Assembly (NCBI RefSeq): GCF_008831285.2 | Contig: NC_045138.2 | Coordinates: 26,755,934 to 26,819,933 of the forward strand | Reading direction: 5' to 3' | DNA from: Nymphaea colorata | Lineage: Eukaryota > Streptophyta > Magnoliopsida > Nymphaeales > Nymphaeaceae | Length of the DNA: 64,000 nucleotides | In this document: piece after piece, positions 24,096-37,762 of the stretch | Layout: each line of letters starts with the position of its first letter | How positions within the stretch are numbered: position 1 is the first letter of the stretch | The notes under the pieces: model-generated | Databases searched by the model: none | Seen by the model: the letters and a program-made list of their open reading frames with translations, nothing else | What the model was told of the DNA's origin: nothing | Made by a program: the position numbers and the translations under genes

Positions 24096-27000
24096 ATGGG
24101 ACGTGGGAAAATCGAGATCAAGCGGATTGAGAACGCCACCAACCGGCAAGTGACGTTCTCCAAGCGGCGGGGCGGGTTGCTGAAGAAGGCGCATGAGCTC
24201 GCCGTCCTCTGCGATGCCCAGATCGGACTCATCATCTTCTCCAGCAGTGGGAAGATGTTCGAGTACTGCAGTCCCCACTCCAGGTTCCTCCATATCTGTC
24301 GCAGCAATGCTGTTTTATAATTGTTTTCTCTTGCCTAGGATTTTGGTCTAGAAAATTTGATCAAGTGAAGCCATTCTTCAGATTATATATATTTTGGTAA
24401 GATGTGACAAGTTTTCTTCGTTAAGTGCGTGATTTTCTGCTTACTTTCATGAAAGATTTAGCAGTGCAGTTCTATATTAACTTGACTATGAAGCGATTCC
24501 AGGTTTCATAATTATAAGATCCTGAAATCTTTGACCGGATTGACAATAAAGACTTTGCTTTAATTATTGCTAGATATTTAGGTTCTTTCCTTTTCCTTCA
24601 GATGGTTTTATAGACGCTGGGGTAAATCTTGACATGAAAATGACATTGCTTTCTTTCTATTTAATTTGAACATATTGTCACAGCTTCTGAGTCCTTGTTC
24701 TTCTCCAATGAAACATTTTGACTAAAAAATCGAAGGCGTCTATCAAATAATTTGGTTCTGATATGCTTGTTATGAAGCAGCTGAAGTAAAGACACATGCG
24801 ATACGATGATCATGAACCATAATTATTTGACAGACAGCTGTTAATCAAAAGGATTATATAATCGAATCACGATAGTCGAACTAAATCAACTAAGTCTTGT
24901 GATTAATGAGCAGCAGCACAAGACATTAAAAGAGATAAAGTTCTTCATATGAAATTTTCTGAATCTTTATATTCTTTCGTTATTATAAGGAATTCAGCTT
25001 TCACAAATGACACAACAAGGGAAGAAATTAAGAAACACAGAAAGATGTGAGGAAAAACGAAAATAAAAAAGCTGATGCGTTTCTAGACATACACTTATTT
25101 TTGGTTCAGATTAACAAAACTTAATTATAGGTTCCAATTACTTTCTCTACAATCCGGTCGTTATGAGGTGAAGGAACTGCTATGTAAGACGCTGGATTGC
25201 ATTACATGGAACAGTCTTTATCTGCTGTTCTTTGGTTTTATAACGTAAAACATATTCAGACATGCAAAAACAGCCTGCCATTAGTAGAAAAACTCAAATT
25301 CGGAAGAGTGGTACTGCAGGATATAATGATTAACTTCACTCTATGCCATCAAGCATATAAATCGCCTCTCAGTCACCTCGTAGTCAATAAATACTATGCT
25401 TAACGATAGTACAGAACTTCTTTTCATGTATCATCTCGACTACAGATTCTCAAGCAGTCAAACTGGCCTTTACCAGATTCTCGTCATAGATTGATGAAAC
25501 GTCATTTGAAGAACACTATTGTTTAACTATAATAAGATTCTGCCTTTCATGCTATACACACGCGCGCATGCACATATCTGTTTCCAAGCGTATTAATTCC
25601 TAAAGCACGTATCATTCGCCTGCTAAGGAACTGATCCGATAGTTCATCGACTAAGAGAGAAAATATCCCGGTGGTGTTCTCGATACTTGTTTCTACATTC
25701 ACTCCGTTCAGATCACGTCCATTGATCTTCAGATGAAAAGAATGTTGACGAATGCATCTTTTGTCTTCACAGTGCATAGGCAATATCCTCACAGGCAGAC
25801 CATTTTCTGTAGCACGTTGGTGAGCATGTTTTGGGAAAAAGGGAACAGTTTTTGGCAGTCAGAAACTTGGCTTATTCAAACCAAATTGGCAATATCCTTC
25901 ACTTTAAGCAACAGATTTGCAAGATGAAATCAGTATCATCAAGTAGAGGATATGGCGGTGCTGGGTTTGCCATGTGGGTCTGCAGGTCATCTGAACAGGC
26001 ATAAGTCTGTAGTAGGACCACCCTGCACACTGTGAAATGGTGCAGAGTCTCAATGAAAGCTCATCATTTCCGGGCTTGTTTAGCCTTTACTAGACATTAG
26101 TTCACGAGTGTATAATCACAAGCATCGGGATATGTTTCTACTGTGTCACCAACTTATAGGATATTTCGTGATATTTGCAACTTATTTTTACATGTTTGCG
26201 TTTCAAGATTTCTTCTCGACTTTTTAATTTTTCTTGAGTAATTTTGTGGTTTAAATTTTCCAAGATTCATCTTGAGAAAAAACGATGAAGTTAAGGAAAG
26301 GAAGTAGATGACTCTATTCATGAAATGTGCAGGAGGAGCTGGTAATTTGTATGGTACAAGAACGACGTGCATAAGAACTTTTGCTGCTATGTGTAGCTTA
26401 GATGAGTCGAGATGCTAAGATTTCAATCCAACTGCTACTAGTGACCCTGTAGGACATGTAAACGGGAATTCCAGATCTAGGAACTTTAAAGATTATGAAG
26501 GGAGCGCTACCCAATTAAATACCACATTTTGTTGGTCGATAATATGCCAGATCTTTAGAATTTTACACTTTTTCTCTTCTAAAATATAATTTTCGACATC
26601 AATGTCATATACTTTGTTTTTGTGTTTACACGTTCTTAGTCATGTTATAGAATATTTTTTTCATCCTTGTGAGCGCATAGTAGCTATTACCATGTATCAA
26701 ATGATGAAATAGAAAGTGGTCACTCTTGCAGCATGCGCCAGATTATTGATAGATTCAAGAAAGCATCAGGCACTCGAATTCAGGAATACGATGATAAACA
26801 GGTTGGTCAGCACCAACAGATCTTCGCATTTTTTTTCCTTTTATGTAAATTATTGCAATATACAATATCGTACAGATGATTGACTATCGCAATTGAGTTC
26901 GATAAGATTACCTGACCATTGCCAGCAGATATACTGTGAGATGACAAAAATGAAGAATGAGAATGACAAGCTGCAAGCAACCATGCGACACTTAACTGGG

Positions 27001-28075
27001 GAGGATCTCACCACTCTCACCATGAACGATTTGCATCACCTTGAACAGCAACTTGAAGTTTCTGTAGATCGAGTTCGCGCAAGGAAGGTACAATTACAAC
27101 GACAACTCCTCATGCTCTTCTCTCTCATTCTCGCTCTCCCTATCTGTATATGGGGTGCACTAACACATGGATGCTTACCCAGAACCAGTTGATCAACCAA
27201 CAGCTTGACAACTTGCGTCGGAAGGTACCATTTGTACTTAAATGCATTGTTTCTTCATTTAGTTCAAGCCATAAAGTTACAAGAATCAAGATCACGTTGA
27301 GAGCTGAACTTTCTTCTCTTGTGAATAGGAGCGCCTTTTGGAAGAACACAACAATGAATTATCGAGAGCGGTAATCTGTACTTTCCAAGTTTCAACTTAG
27401 TTCTTTTTCTTGTTTCCCATTTTTGCAGCTCTATAATTGTTCTTTTTGTGTTGGATAGACTTTGGCTTCGTCCTTAGGTTCATATTTATGATAGTGGTTG
27501 AAATTTCAGCCTGAAAATCTGGAACTTATAGAAGTTAAGTCTAGCTTGGTGTATCTGCTTCTGAGTCAAATACGTCTTCTTTCTTATTCATTTTACAACG
27601 GCATACAGGAAAGGCGCTACTAGGAGAAATTTAAGTAGAAGCTAAGAATATCCCACAATGATTCGGTTAATGTGAATCTTAGAAGAAACCACACCTTCCA
27701 TACCTACCAAAATTGAATTGGTGATTCATTCTTGTTTTTTTCGTTCTGATTCCATCTTCCTCTTCGGCCATGTAACGAGTTCTCTTCCATGTTCTAGAGA
27801 GGGAAAGAAACAGAGAAAAGGGAAGAATATATTATTATATTACGCTTTCAATTTTACCTTGCTTGTTTCTTTCGCAGCTAATTGAACGCCAAGTGGCAAT
27901 GGAGCCCAAGGTGATCGATGCCCCAGCGCTGCTCGACCACTTTGGCACCTTCTATCAAGATGAGCAATCCAGAGACCTGCTTCAGCTTTCTCCTCCTTTC
28001 TCCTACCGGCTTCAGCCCACTCAGCCCAACCTGCAGGATCCAAACCTCCATCACCATGGCCTGCAGCTCTGGTAA
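24096..28075 (+). CDS. B-sister (GGM13/TT16/AGL32-like) MIKC-type MADS-box transcription factor
   Basis: A nuclear DNA-binding factor of the B-sister clade, whose members act in ovule, integument and seed-coat development. Six coding exons: 24096-24283, 26732-26801, 26929-27087, 27183-27224, 27329-27370, 27878-28075; 699 nt in frame, 232 aa. The MADS domain (residues 1-60) begins [20 protein letters not shown] and includes [19 protein letters not shown]. The I region holds [14 protein letters not shown], and the K domain runs from about residue 87 to 175 with heptad leucines and the B-sister-like [18 protein letters not shown]. The short C-terminal end LHHHGLQLW resembles the terminal motif of B/B-sister proteins. 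Exon sizes 188, 42 and 42 are canonical for MIKC genes, but the usual exons 3 and 4 are a single 159-nt exon. Intron 1 is 2.4 kb, as is common for regulatory first introns in this family. No frameshift is seen. Confidence 0.93.
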
Positions 28076-28541
28076 TCTGAAAAACCTGAAAGAAATAAAG
28101 GAACACCTTCACGCCGTCCATTCTGTATCGTACTTCTGTCAGCTGAATCATATATATTTCACTACTTTGATCACTATCTGATTATCTGCAGACTGTCCTG
28201 CTGATGATGAAAAGACTGGAACGATGCTGTGAACGTATTAACTAGTGAAGAAAGAACTTTAAAGTCGGGGCAGAGAAATGAAACCAAACAACGAAGACAT
28301 CTATTTAGTTATGTTTTAATTTCTTTTTCCATGCTAACTAGAAGAGCAGACTGTGAGCTGACTACTCTATTTGGGTTCATATATGGATGCCATGAACATA
28401 TTTATGTGACAGAAGACTAAGTGATTATGCCTCAATATTTGATTAGTACAGTTAGCGTAATTAAGCTCATAAAATCGTCAACATAGTAGAACCATGCATT
28501 ATTTCATAAGAGAACGTATCATAGACAATTTAAAATATCTT

Positions 28542-28666
28542 AAGCATTATATATAAAAATGCGAATGAGCGACTGGAAAACACTGGATCTATTTGTTTTC
28601 GAGTCAGTGCTGATTGGTTGATCACTGGATCTATTTGTTTTCGAGGCATTTTTATATATAATGCTT
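28542..28666. repeat. snap-back relic: 21-bp inverted repeats enclosing 23-bp direct repeats
   Basis: 'aagcattatatataaaaatgc' (28542-28562, here split as aagcattata + tataaaaatgc) is perfectly inverted at 28646-28666. Between them the 23-bp word beginning cactggatctatttgttttc occurs at 28581-28603 and 28623-28645. A nested arrangement of this kind suggests a small non-autonomous transposon or a fold-back duplication. Confidence 0.85.
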
Positions 28667-30289
28667 AGTTTGAGATTCTGTATTTCTTAACTAATTATGG
28701 GTTCATTTGTTAAGCTGTCCTCCAAACATGACGAGAAGTTTACTTATCAAACTTGAATCTTTTGAAATTCTATGATGTCCTCTTGAGTGGTCTCTAAATA
28801 TATTACGTGAATGTTTATGTATCCATGCCATTAATCTATCTATGCATCTGGGCGAGCGGTTTGGGCAATGTACAAGGCATGCATCAAACAATATTGAACG
28901 GTTCATCAACTCTGACTCATTCTACTTCTTATGGCAGTTCTTGGAAGAGATGATCTACAATAATTGGAAGGATCTAAATAGTCATGGTCCCCTTTAAGTT
29001 CCATCTACTGAAGCCAAAACCTTTCATCACCTAAGATGAAAATTGCAAAAGAACTGAGCTTGTCACTCAAAGTTAAAGAATCAGCAGTTTCGTTTGCGTA
29101 TAATTTCCTGTCTTTTCCGGTCTATGAGATGATCTTTGACTTTGAGGGTTTAAGGGGAAGCTAGCCATGTCCACCGTCGTAGATAATTAATATACTATTT
29201 TCAAGTGAATAGGAGGTTCACAATCTACTGCCCATAAGAGGCTCAACCCCATTCCCCCTTCTTATAGTGTCCATGGCTGCATTGAAGCCTAGATAAGCAG
29301 CGGACCACCTTCAAATCAACTCGATTTGGAATTCTATTTTTATGGTTCTAGCACCCATAAGAATACACGATCTACATGTACCATGTACCAACCAGCCATC
29401 CTACGGCCTTTGAAGCTAAAGAATGTATTATTTGAGATAAATTTTCAGTACTTATGTGTTTTTTTAACTGGTAAATTAATTCGAGGACTACTCTTAAGGC
29501 TGTCATTTTGACTGATTCTAAGAGAGTGGCATTAGAAAAATTGTGAAAACAAGTTCACATCAAAATGTCAGCTCATATTAGATCAAAAAGAAAAAAATCA
29601 TGAAGATCGATCCATATCAAACCGCCGACATTGTCATGATGATGAGTAAGACGTAAGCCAGTATTCTCATGACAAACAGCAAGGTTATTCATTAGGATAT
29701 GAATGAGCAGCACGACAGAAAGTTGACTAGAAAGTAAGTCTTTCGTTCACGATCTCTTTCAAGTGCAGTTTCAATTCCATATAAAATTCACTCCACGCAT
29801 GTGCATGAGCTGGATCCTTTATTTGTGCCATCAGTTTTACTCCAGCTACATTATCAGTGTAAAACACATATTGAAATTAAAGATATGCCTTTCCATTTTA
29901 GTAACATAACATAGAATAGAAGATTATATGTAAATAAGTAGTATATACGAGTCTGTGGAGACAATTGACCACATAAGTCTACATGTGTCTTCACCACCAC
30001 CGTTGTATGCATGTATAAAGGCAGCTGCCCCCCAGACAGGCAAGCCCGTATTCAACAGTGGGGCCAGGTCCTGGTACATGGGAGCGTTGAACCTGGCCTA
30101 AAACTCTTTGAATGCTAGCTCTTTTATGATTTGGAGTCATGGTCAAAGATATTTAGTGTCACTTAGCTAAAAAATAATTTCTGGTTTGGATGTTGTACTT
30201 TGGACATGTCAACCTAATTAGGAAGAAAAATAGACATTATTTCCTGGAAACTGGATTTTGCAAACAAATGTTTAGATAGAAAACTAAAC

Positions 30290-30313
30290 GAGAGAGAGAG
30301 AGAGAGAGAGAGA
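30290..30313. repeat. (GA)n microsatellite
   Basis: A perfect GA dinucleotide tract of about 24 bases. Confidence 0.92.
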
Positions 30314-30915
30314 AGAAGAACGTTAACACAAGTCCAACAAAACGTTGAACCTCAGAAAAAGGTTACATCTAAGACTAACTTTTAATTCTTGTAAGAAGTT
30401 GAAGATACTAACATTCCTATATAAATTATGAAAAATTAGCTAGGCATCATACAAAGTGGAGGATGTCATGCGCTGAACTGTGACAACCTCATTCTTACAA
30501 ATAATATCATTTTTAAAGTTCCAAATGACCTACCAAAACATAAACAACCAAATCTCTAAATGGTACACCATTTATTTTTGTCTCTCATTCTAATTGGTCC
30601 ATGATTAGGTCCCGAATTGGAGATATATTAGTGACTTCAATAAGGGGTATAAACTACGTAAATACATAAAGATCTTAATACACTCGACAAAACCAAAACA
30701 AGTGGAGTGATAGTTTTTTTAGCACAACAACATAATAGACATTGCTCACAAGGTAAAAATCAGACCTTCTGAGGTTACTTTGAATCTGAATGTAGTCCAA
30801 CATAACAAGTTAGGCAGAAGTTTTGGATCTCCGAGTAGGACCCCTAGTCCAAAGGAAATGATGAGGGAAGCTGTAAGCACTATGTACAAAGAAGTGCCTT
30901 TTTTCTCGTGCCCAT

Positions 30916-30917
<2 letters not shown>

Positions 30918-30957
<40 letters not shown>
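30918..30957. repeat. (GA)n microsatellite
   Basis: A perfect GA dinucleotide tract of about 40 bases. Confidence 0.95.
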
Positions 30958-30959
<2 letters not shown>

Positions 30960-31779
30960 TTGGAATCAGTCTCAAAACAAAAGGACCAAGAGATGAGGTG
31001 ATTCGGTTGTCGAAAAATTAGAAAAAGGTCGTCGGAGTTTGCTTCTTCTTACTTGACATGCTACTTGCTGGGCAGCGTCGGTGGCTTCCTCTGCCGGTAT
31101 CCATATTGTCGTTGACTTGCTGCAGGCTGCCGGAAAAGGTGTTGGAGTCATCTGCTTTCCTGACCGTCACGAGGGAGAAGCCGAGGGTGGCCCCTACATT
31201 CCGCGGAGGAGATCTGCTTGGCAAATAATTGGAAGGATGTGAGGTCTGAGCTACAAGTGTCAATCTGAACACAAGTGGACCTCTGTTTGAAGTTGCTTCA
31301 TCCCCTCTACGTTGAGACTCTTAGTGGAGAGAGAGATGAGATGCAGATTTGTATCTGAATTTAATTACATCCAAACAAAAGAAAAATGTTGATGCAACTT
31401 CAAGCTTATTAAATTTCAAATACGACTATAAGGATATACAATATATCCTTATAATATATATAGTAGTTAGAACAAGGGGCATGGATCTATGGAGAAAAGA
31501 AATAATCATGCCAAACGGAGTTAAGACCCAGACTGGCTATAAATTGAGCTATGATGGTGTTTGTGGAAGTCAAGATAATCTGATTCCATAGAAACGTGAA
31601 CTGAGCCAGACCGAGCTAAAACGCGGTGTTAATTAATTAACCTTCGGCCTGGTTAGGGCACATGACCCACCTGTATAGCTCAGTTCGCTGACTGATTTAA
31701 TGATTCTAAAAGAACTTTACCTAAAAGAGGTTGATCGGATCCTTTCCGAGTACTGCGTGCAGGATGAAGTTAGAAATTT

Positions 31780-31945
31780 TTCATAAGGGAGGCCGAACCA
31801 TATTTCCAAAATTTTGACATGATCTGAAATATAGCTTCCCAAAATTTTACATAGTTTAAACGATTTTTTTTTTCAAAATTACATATAGAATTTTCAAGAA
31901 AAGTTATATTAAGGGGGCCATGGCCCCTGTCAGCAGCCCCTGTTT
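31780..31945. repeat. dispersed transposon fragment with 'gggggccatggcccc'
   Basis: 'gttagaaatttttcataagggaggcc' type sequence (split here as gttagaaatttttcataa, gggaggcc) leads into AT-rich DNA and ends 'aagggggccatggcccctgt', with a short GC palindrome 'ggggccatggcccc'. It shares its layout with fragments at 15.2, 49.6 and 55.3 kb. Superfamily not assigned. Confidence 0.4.
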
Positions 31946-34221
31946 CCGCGTGCACCTTGAATCTAACTAATCCGAACACCAATGGACTGAAACTCGACCA
32001 CACATGGATAAGTTTGTCTCCGATTATTTTGAAAGTCTCAAAATATGGAGGCATGCATGTTTGTAGAGTGAATTGGAATCGTACAGGCATGTTTATGGTG
32101 AGACAAGTTATCTGGCCTCAAGAGTTATGAACAGTACTGGGTTGCCTTTGAGGGAAAAAAATTTTCCAACACCCATGTGCACCCGACAATCCAAAGACAA
32201 GCGAGGCAGCTAAAATTGCTCTTTATTTGAAAATAAAACACCATACTTAATAATTTTGTAGTTTTATTTGAGCTCAAAAAAGTACATTTTTTCAAGTAGT
32301 CTCATGCAACCAGGGAGGCAAAGTGGCTCACAAAGTTTGAATCCCGTGGTCAGCTTGCTACTCTTTTAGGCTGCAAACAATGACAAGTGGGACACCAAAG
32401 TTGAAGAATGTATCGTAAGCCTACCCAGACTCCAAAGCAAGCAAGAACTTTAAAGACATAAGGGTTTGACCTTTGAGTTCTACACGGAAGATGGTTTCCC
32501 TTAAGTAAACACAAAAAATTACATTCTTCAAATTGAAAACACAAATTTTAACCATTCACTCGTCTCTGCATGAACGTATTATGTCACATTTGAATTTATG
32601 TAAAATCATAAAGGCAAACACATGATCGATGGAGACTAGTTTTGGGAAGTATGAATTAAAAAAATTTATTGCTGAAGATGGAGGCTAGCTTTGGGAAGAG
32701 GCCTAATTAAGAAGAGTGGAGAAAAGCAGTTTTTTTCTGGTGGGCTGGAAGCCTTACATCCACGAGAGACCATGGACAGTTGTCCGAACGAATGCGCCCA
32801 TGCCGATGGTCCCGTTCTATTTATGAAAAGAGGAGGAAAAGAAAGAACACTTGGACGCAAAAGGTGGTAGACTATGAAGTGAGACTGTGATGAAAAGGTT
32901 GGGACCTCTGTTATTAACTTCGCCAACTAAGTAGAAACTCAACTTCATAATTGTCTTCCTATCTTATAAATATCTCATATACACGAAGAATGTGTGTGTG
33001 CGTTTAAGTTTAAGAGAGAGAGGCTGACTGAGTGAGAGTCCATAGGACTAATCCTCGTTATATTTTGGTATCTTTCATTAAATTAATTTTTATTCAAAAC
33101 CGAAAAGTATGTCTATACATTATAAACTTATATTTTATATATTTTTGTACACTTTTTATTTTAAATATAATATTTTTTTATAGTAAATAACTTTATTTAT
33201 TTTTCTTTAAAATCAGGTGGGACCGGGTTGGGCCGAGCCTAGGTCTTGCTAATAGAAAGATGCATCAATTTCTCGCCTGCGACTCGCTGAAGTAAGAGTA
33301 ATCAGTGAGCTACATTTAGGGAATGGAAGATTCTTTTTCTTAATCAAACGCATCTATGATTTCTTAACTCTATATTACCGAAGGTCATGAGGCAATTATA
33401 TCTTTCACCAAGGCTACATAAGGTCAGACCAGTTTATGCCATTATCAAGGCTTTAAAAGCTCTTCTTGACTCTTGCATGTGAGATTCAAAAAATTAAAGG
33501 CCGTGTACTTCTGGTAGTTGTGTAAGTTGGGGTCTTCTGTGGTTGTGACTAAGGAGAAGTTGGTGCATGCGCCGCTTGGCACACGCAACACATATACACC
33601 ATAAGAAAAATGAGATATTTTTTAAATTATCAAAAAATAAATGTTCTTTTGAGTCTTTTCACGGTTTTCAATTTTTTTTTACAAAAAGTTTTCTTTTTCT
33701 ATTCACCACAAGCATTTTTGTCACAAACCACACGAAGTTTTCATGCACAGTAAAACGTATATAACCGGCTTCGGTGACCAAGAACTGCTGAATTGAACGC
33801 AGACTGTGTTCAGTTACTCTCAACAAGGTAATATTTACAAGATAGTCAGTGTTCCACGGTAGTTTGTGTTTAATTTCTTTTGATTGCACCATTAGTTTAC
33901 TTTTCTTTGAATTGGGTGCCCCTGCTTCCCTCTCACCCTCAGAGTCCAAGGCTGTTTTGGAACCTAAGTGAATAGCACGATAGTACATCCAGAGTTTGTT
34001 GTCAACAGGAGTAGTACCTACGAAAATTAAACTGGTGACCTAGCTTTTACCAATATATATAAATTAAACTAGCAACAATTAAACATGAGAAAATTTGATA
34101 AAGCAAAAGATGATAATAATCAAACAATAAATTCACATAATTATAGGTGTTTTATTAGTTTAAACCCCATGTTTATATTGTTTTAAGTGTTGTTAGAAGT
34201 TTCGTCAAACCGATTTGGAGT

Positions 34222-34258
<37 letters not shown>
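34222..34258. repeat. compound (AC)n-(AT)n microsatellite
   Basis: About six AC units run directly into about twelve AT units, 470 bp upstream of the histone deacetylase start. Confidence 0.95.
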
Positions 34259-34728
34259 ATGTGTAAAGTGATTCCTAACTGTATTGTTTTGTTACTGTGG
34301 GGGCAAAACGTTATTTTCCACATAAGTGCTCGTAATGTAACCGGCATTGCTTGCGATGGCGACTCTCGACAACCAGAGCGGAGGGCCAAGATATTGAAGT
34401 ATTTTAGGGATCTGATTTGGCAGATGATATGATGTTATCCTGTGCTTCTCATAGTTGGCTACCTTTCACGTGAAGAGTTAGTTCACAATTTCCTTAGAAA
34501 CACTTTTGTAGCTTCAGTATATATTAAACTCCACCATCCAGTACCGTCCACAATCAATGTTCTTGCACTGTGAAATGTACCATAACGCTATCAATCTTAG
34601 CTCAGCACCATTATTATCATTACTACCCCAAGATCATCAACTTCACAGACACATATATATAAATTCATCTCCTATATTGAGGCAGAATTCCCATCCTTTT
34701 TTCTCTTCTCCTCCTCCTCCTCCCTGCG

Positions 34729-37728
34729 ATGGCAATGGCTAACCATTCCTCTTCCTCTTCGTCGTCTTCGTCCAGGGTCGAAAGTCTTCGCAGCGAGCGC
34801 ATCTATTCATCCAAACTATACTTTGATGTCCCACCCACCAAGGTATAAGATCGTTCAGCTGTCCTCATTTGTTAGTTTGTTGTTTTGGAAGTGAAGAGTC
34901 TCATAGTAAAAGTATTAGTCTTGCTAGTCTATATTTCCTAAAGGGTGCACTGTGGACAGCCCTCGGTGCATGACATGTGTTCCCTTTGGCCACATGAGCA
35001 TGTGTATGATACACAGGTGAAAAAGCCTGTGTACATAGTGCAACTTTGCTCAATTTGGCCAATTTGGCATTTCAGTAAGATCTTGGATGTAGTTCATCTG
35101 TCTAAAACTAGTTTACCTCTCTTGCAATCTTTTTGCTCGTAAGTTTTATATATCTTGCATGATACACAGCAAAGTAGTTGACTATATTGACCATGTGTTG
35201 TGCACATTATTTTTTCAGCATGATATGTTTAATCACGTGTTCTCCTTGAGCTTTGAAGTTGTGAAGTAAATCTTCTCAAGAAATGTATTATTTTCCCACG
35301 AACTTATGCTCCATATGCGCCTCACTCATAGATTGTTATGTGCGATCCCATTAGAGGACACATTTTCCTTAGAATCCCTTCAATAATTGTTTCATAACAG
35401 CAGTTGTGCGTTGCATGTTGCTCTTTTGGGCTGGATGGTTCTAGAAAAGTTGCACCATCAAAATGCCTCTTCTCTAGAACTTCATCATTCTTCTCTTTTC
35501 GACAAGGCAATTAGCTAGAAATTGCGTAGATTATGTTAAAAAAGATAACATAATTAAACCATCTTATAATGGTCATTATGTCCCCCATTATTGTTCTAAA
35601 TCCTTTTTAACATTCATCTCCTTTTCTATCTATATATCTAGCAATCTTGATGTGTATTAATGTTTGACATAATATGTTGTGAGCGCAGGTTCCCATCATC
35701 TACTCCAAATCCTACCGTATCTCGCTCTTGGGTTTCGAAAGAATGTAAGTGGACGGCTGCTCCACTTACCCCACCGCGTTTGATTCTCAAGTTTGTTAAT
35801 CCTTCATTAATTAACGCATTTAATCTAGGGAAGTGAATTAAGTTTTGCTTAAGTTATATTTGACAAGTTTCTAGGATTGTATTTGAAAGGTCACTCTTGA
35901 ATCTAAACAAATGAAAAAAAAGGGATAAATTTGTTCTTTTACCTGCTTTGGCATTTTAACCCGTTATAAACGCTTTTAATTAGGCGGTTTTGCATTCTGT
36001 GAGAAGGAAAAGTCACATCTTTCAATTTCAATGTCATTTTTAAAGAGTTTTATGTTTGTAAATAAATTGAAACTGAATGAGACTGTTGAATGGGTACGTT
36101 GCGCCATGAAAATGAGCGGTTGGTCCTGCCTTTACATCACACGGGATTCATCTCCTTTTCGACAAAGTAAAAAAAATTTGTTTCATCTTTTTCTTCTTTC
36201 ATAATAAATGACATGCAATACGTTTTCATAGTAGTCCCCATCTTCCTTGCCACTTTCCAAAGTTTACGTTTCTCCTTTTAACCTTTTATTTTATGTAATT
36301 TTTTTATGTTTACTATACACAAAATGTAAACATGTTTGTGAATATATTTTTACAAGTACCAAACTTGCTTCGACTTTCATTTCATGAAAATAATAAAACA
36401 TTGGAATCTTTATTATCAAAATCTAGTGGTAATAAGAGCAATTAGCTTCTTAATGATTGATAAAGGGCCGGGAACCTATCTATAATTATTCGAAATTTAA
36501 TTTTCTATAAATTTATTCTAAAAATCACTTTCATAATTTATTGAAAGAAATTTGGTTTTTGTTCCGAGATGTGATCTGATTGCTTTCTGATTTTGGTCAA
36601 CAGCTCTGGGATCAAGATCCAATTTTGTTGTGGTCCAGATTCAGAATTAAATGCCAACAGATTTAGATCTGAAGAACCTTGATCCATATCTTGTTCAAGA
36701 AAAAAAATGCCAGAAAGTGAATAGTTAACTGGACTAATTTTTTTTTGCTTAATTAATCTTAATCACCTACGGGCAGTGAAACTATACCAATCACCTTATA
36801 AGAGTAATATGTGGGTTAAGTTAATAACTTCACAGATGTTACTACTTTCATTAATTAAGTTCATTTTTTAAAAAATTTTTCTTGAAGATTTTCATCTTAT
36901 TGTTTCTTTTATTCCACATTAAGTCGCTCTCCTGAGCCCTTTTTTCTTCATCTTAATTCCGCCATTCTTCTTCAATTGATCAAGGCACCTGTTCGATTGT
37001 TGCAAAGGAGCCCGTATATGCCGATTCCTCATTGAAGAAGGGATTCTGAGCAAAACCCAAATCGTAAAGCCGGTTTCGGCTTCCAAAGATGATCTTCTTG
37101 TGGTAAAGTTCATTTGCCCATGATTCATGAATCAATGTCAGTCTTTTTTTTTGTTTTTCTCTCTTGATCGTTCTTTGAAATAGTCATAAGAAGATCTCTG
37201 CTTTTTTACTATCCCTTCATTCAATTATTGATCGGTTATGAATTTGGTTATCTGATCAAGGTGCATTCGAATGCATATCTCAAGAGCCTGAAGAAGAGTG
37301 CGAATGTGTCTGAAATAATTAAGGTAAGGTTTGAGTCACATTGCTGCTTGAATATGTTCTGATGTTGGTCATAATCTGAATTAGGATGCTTAATTTGATG
37401 GCTTATGAATGTTAGCATGGATCTAATTTCACCACATTGGTAAAAAAATTGTCATATCATACTTAGATTTAATGACAATTGATTGGTAACCTACTGTTTG
37501 CACATCAGATTTCAGCAGTTTCTCTTCTTCCAAACTACATTGTTCAACAGCGGATCCTACGCCCACTGCGCAAGCAGGTACAATATTTTCAAAAGCCACA
37601 TCATGCGATCATAGTTACTTCTGGAGAAAAAAATAATTCACCACATAATACAATGTTATGTGAATCTGCTGCCAGCAATCTTTAGGGCAGATGCATAAAA
37701 CAGTATGTTACTGTTTCCATTGCCAGTA

Positions 37729-37762
<34 letters not shown>

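Larger units (their letters stand above)
28076..34728. other. intergenic region between the MADS-box gene and the histone deacetylase gene
   Basis: Contains 3' flanking DNA of the MADS gene, two (GA)n microsatellites, a small inverted-repeat relic and a transposon-like fragment near 31.8 kb. The minus-strand frame at 31018-31272 (84 codons) has mixed composition but no recognised domain. The minus strand near 30.4-30.9 kb has a weak resemblance to the 3' end of a LINE, with many stops, too decayed to call. No RNA gene was recognised. Confidence 0.55.

Noticed and set aside
30400-30900. Possible LINE 3' end on the minus strand.
   Set aside because: A few Cys- and Trp-containing words resemble the RT zinc-binding tail, but every frame has many stops and no RT motif is visible. 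Too weak to list as an element.
31018-31272. 84-codon minus-strand frame as a small secreted-peptide gene.
   Set aside because: No convincing signal peptide or conserved C-terminal peptide motif, and no supporting context.
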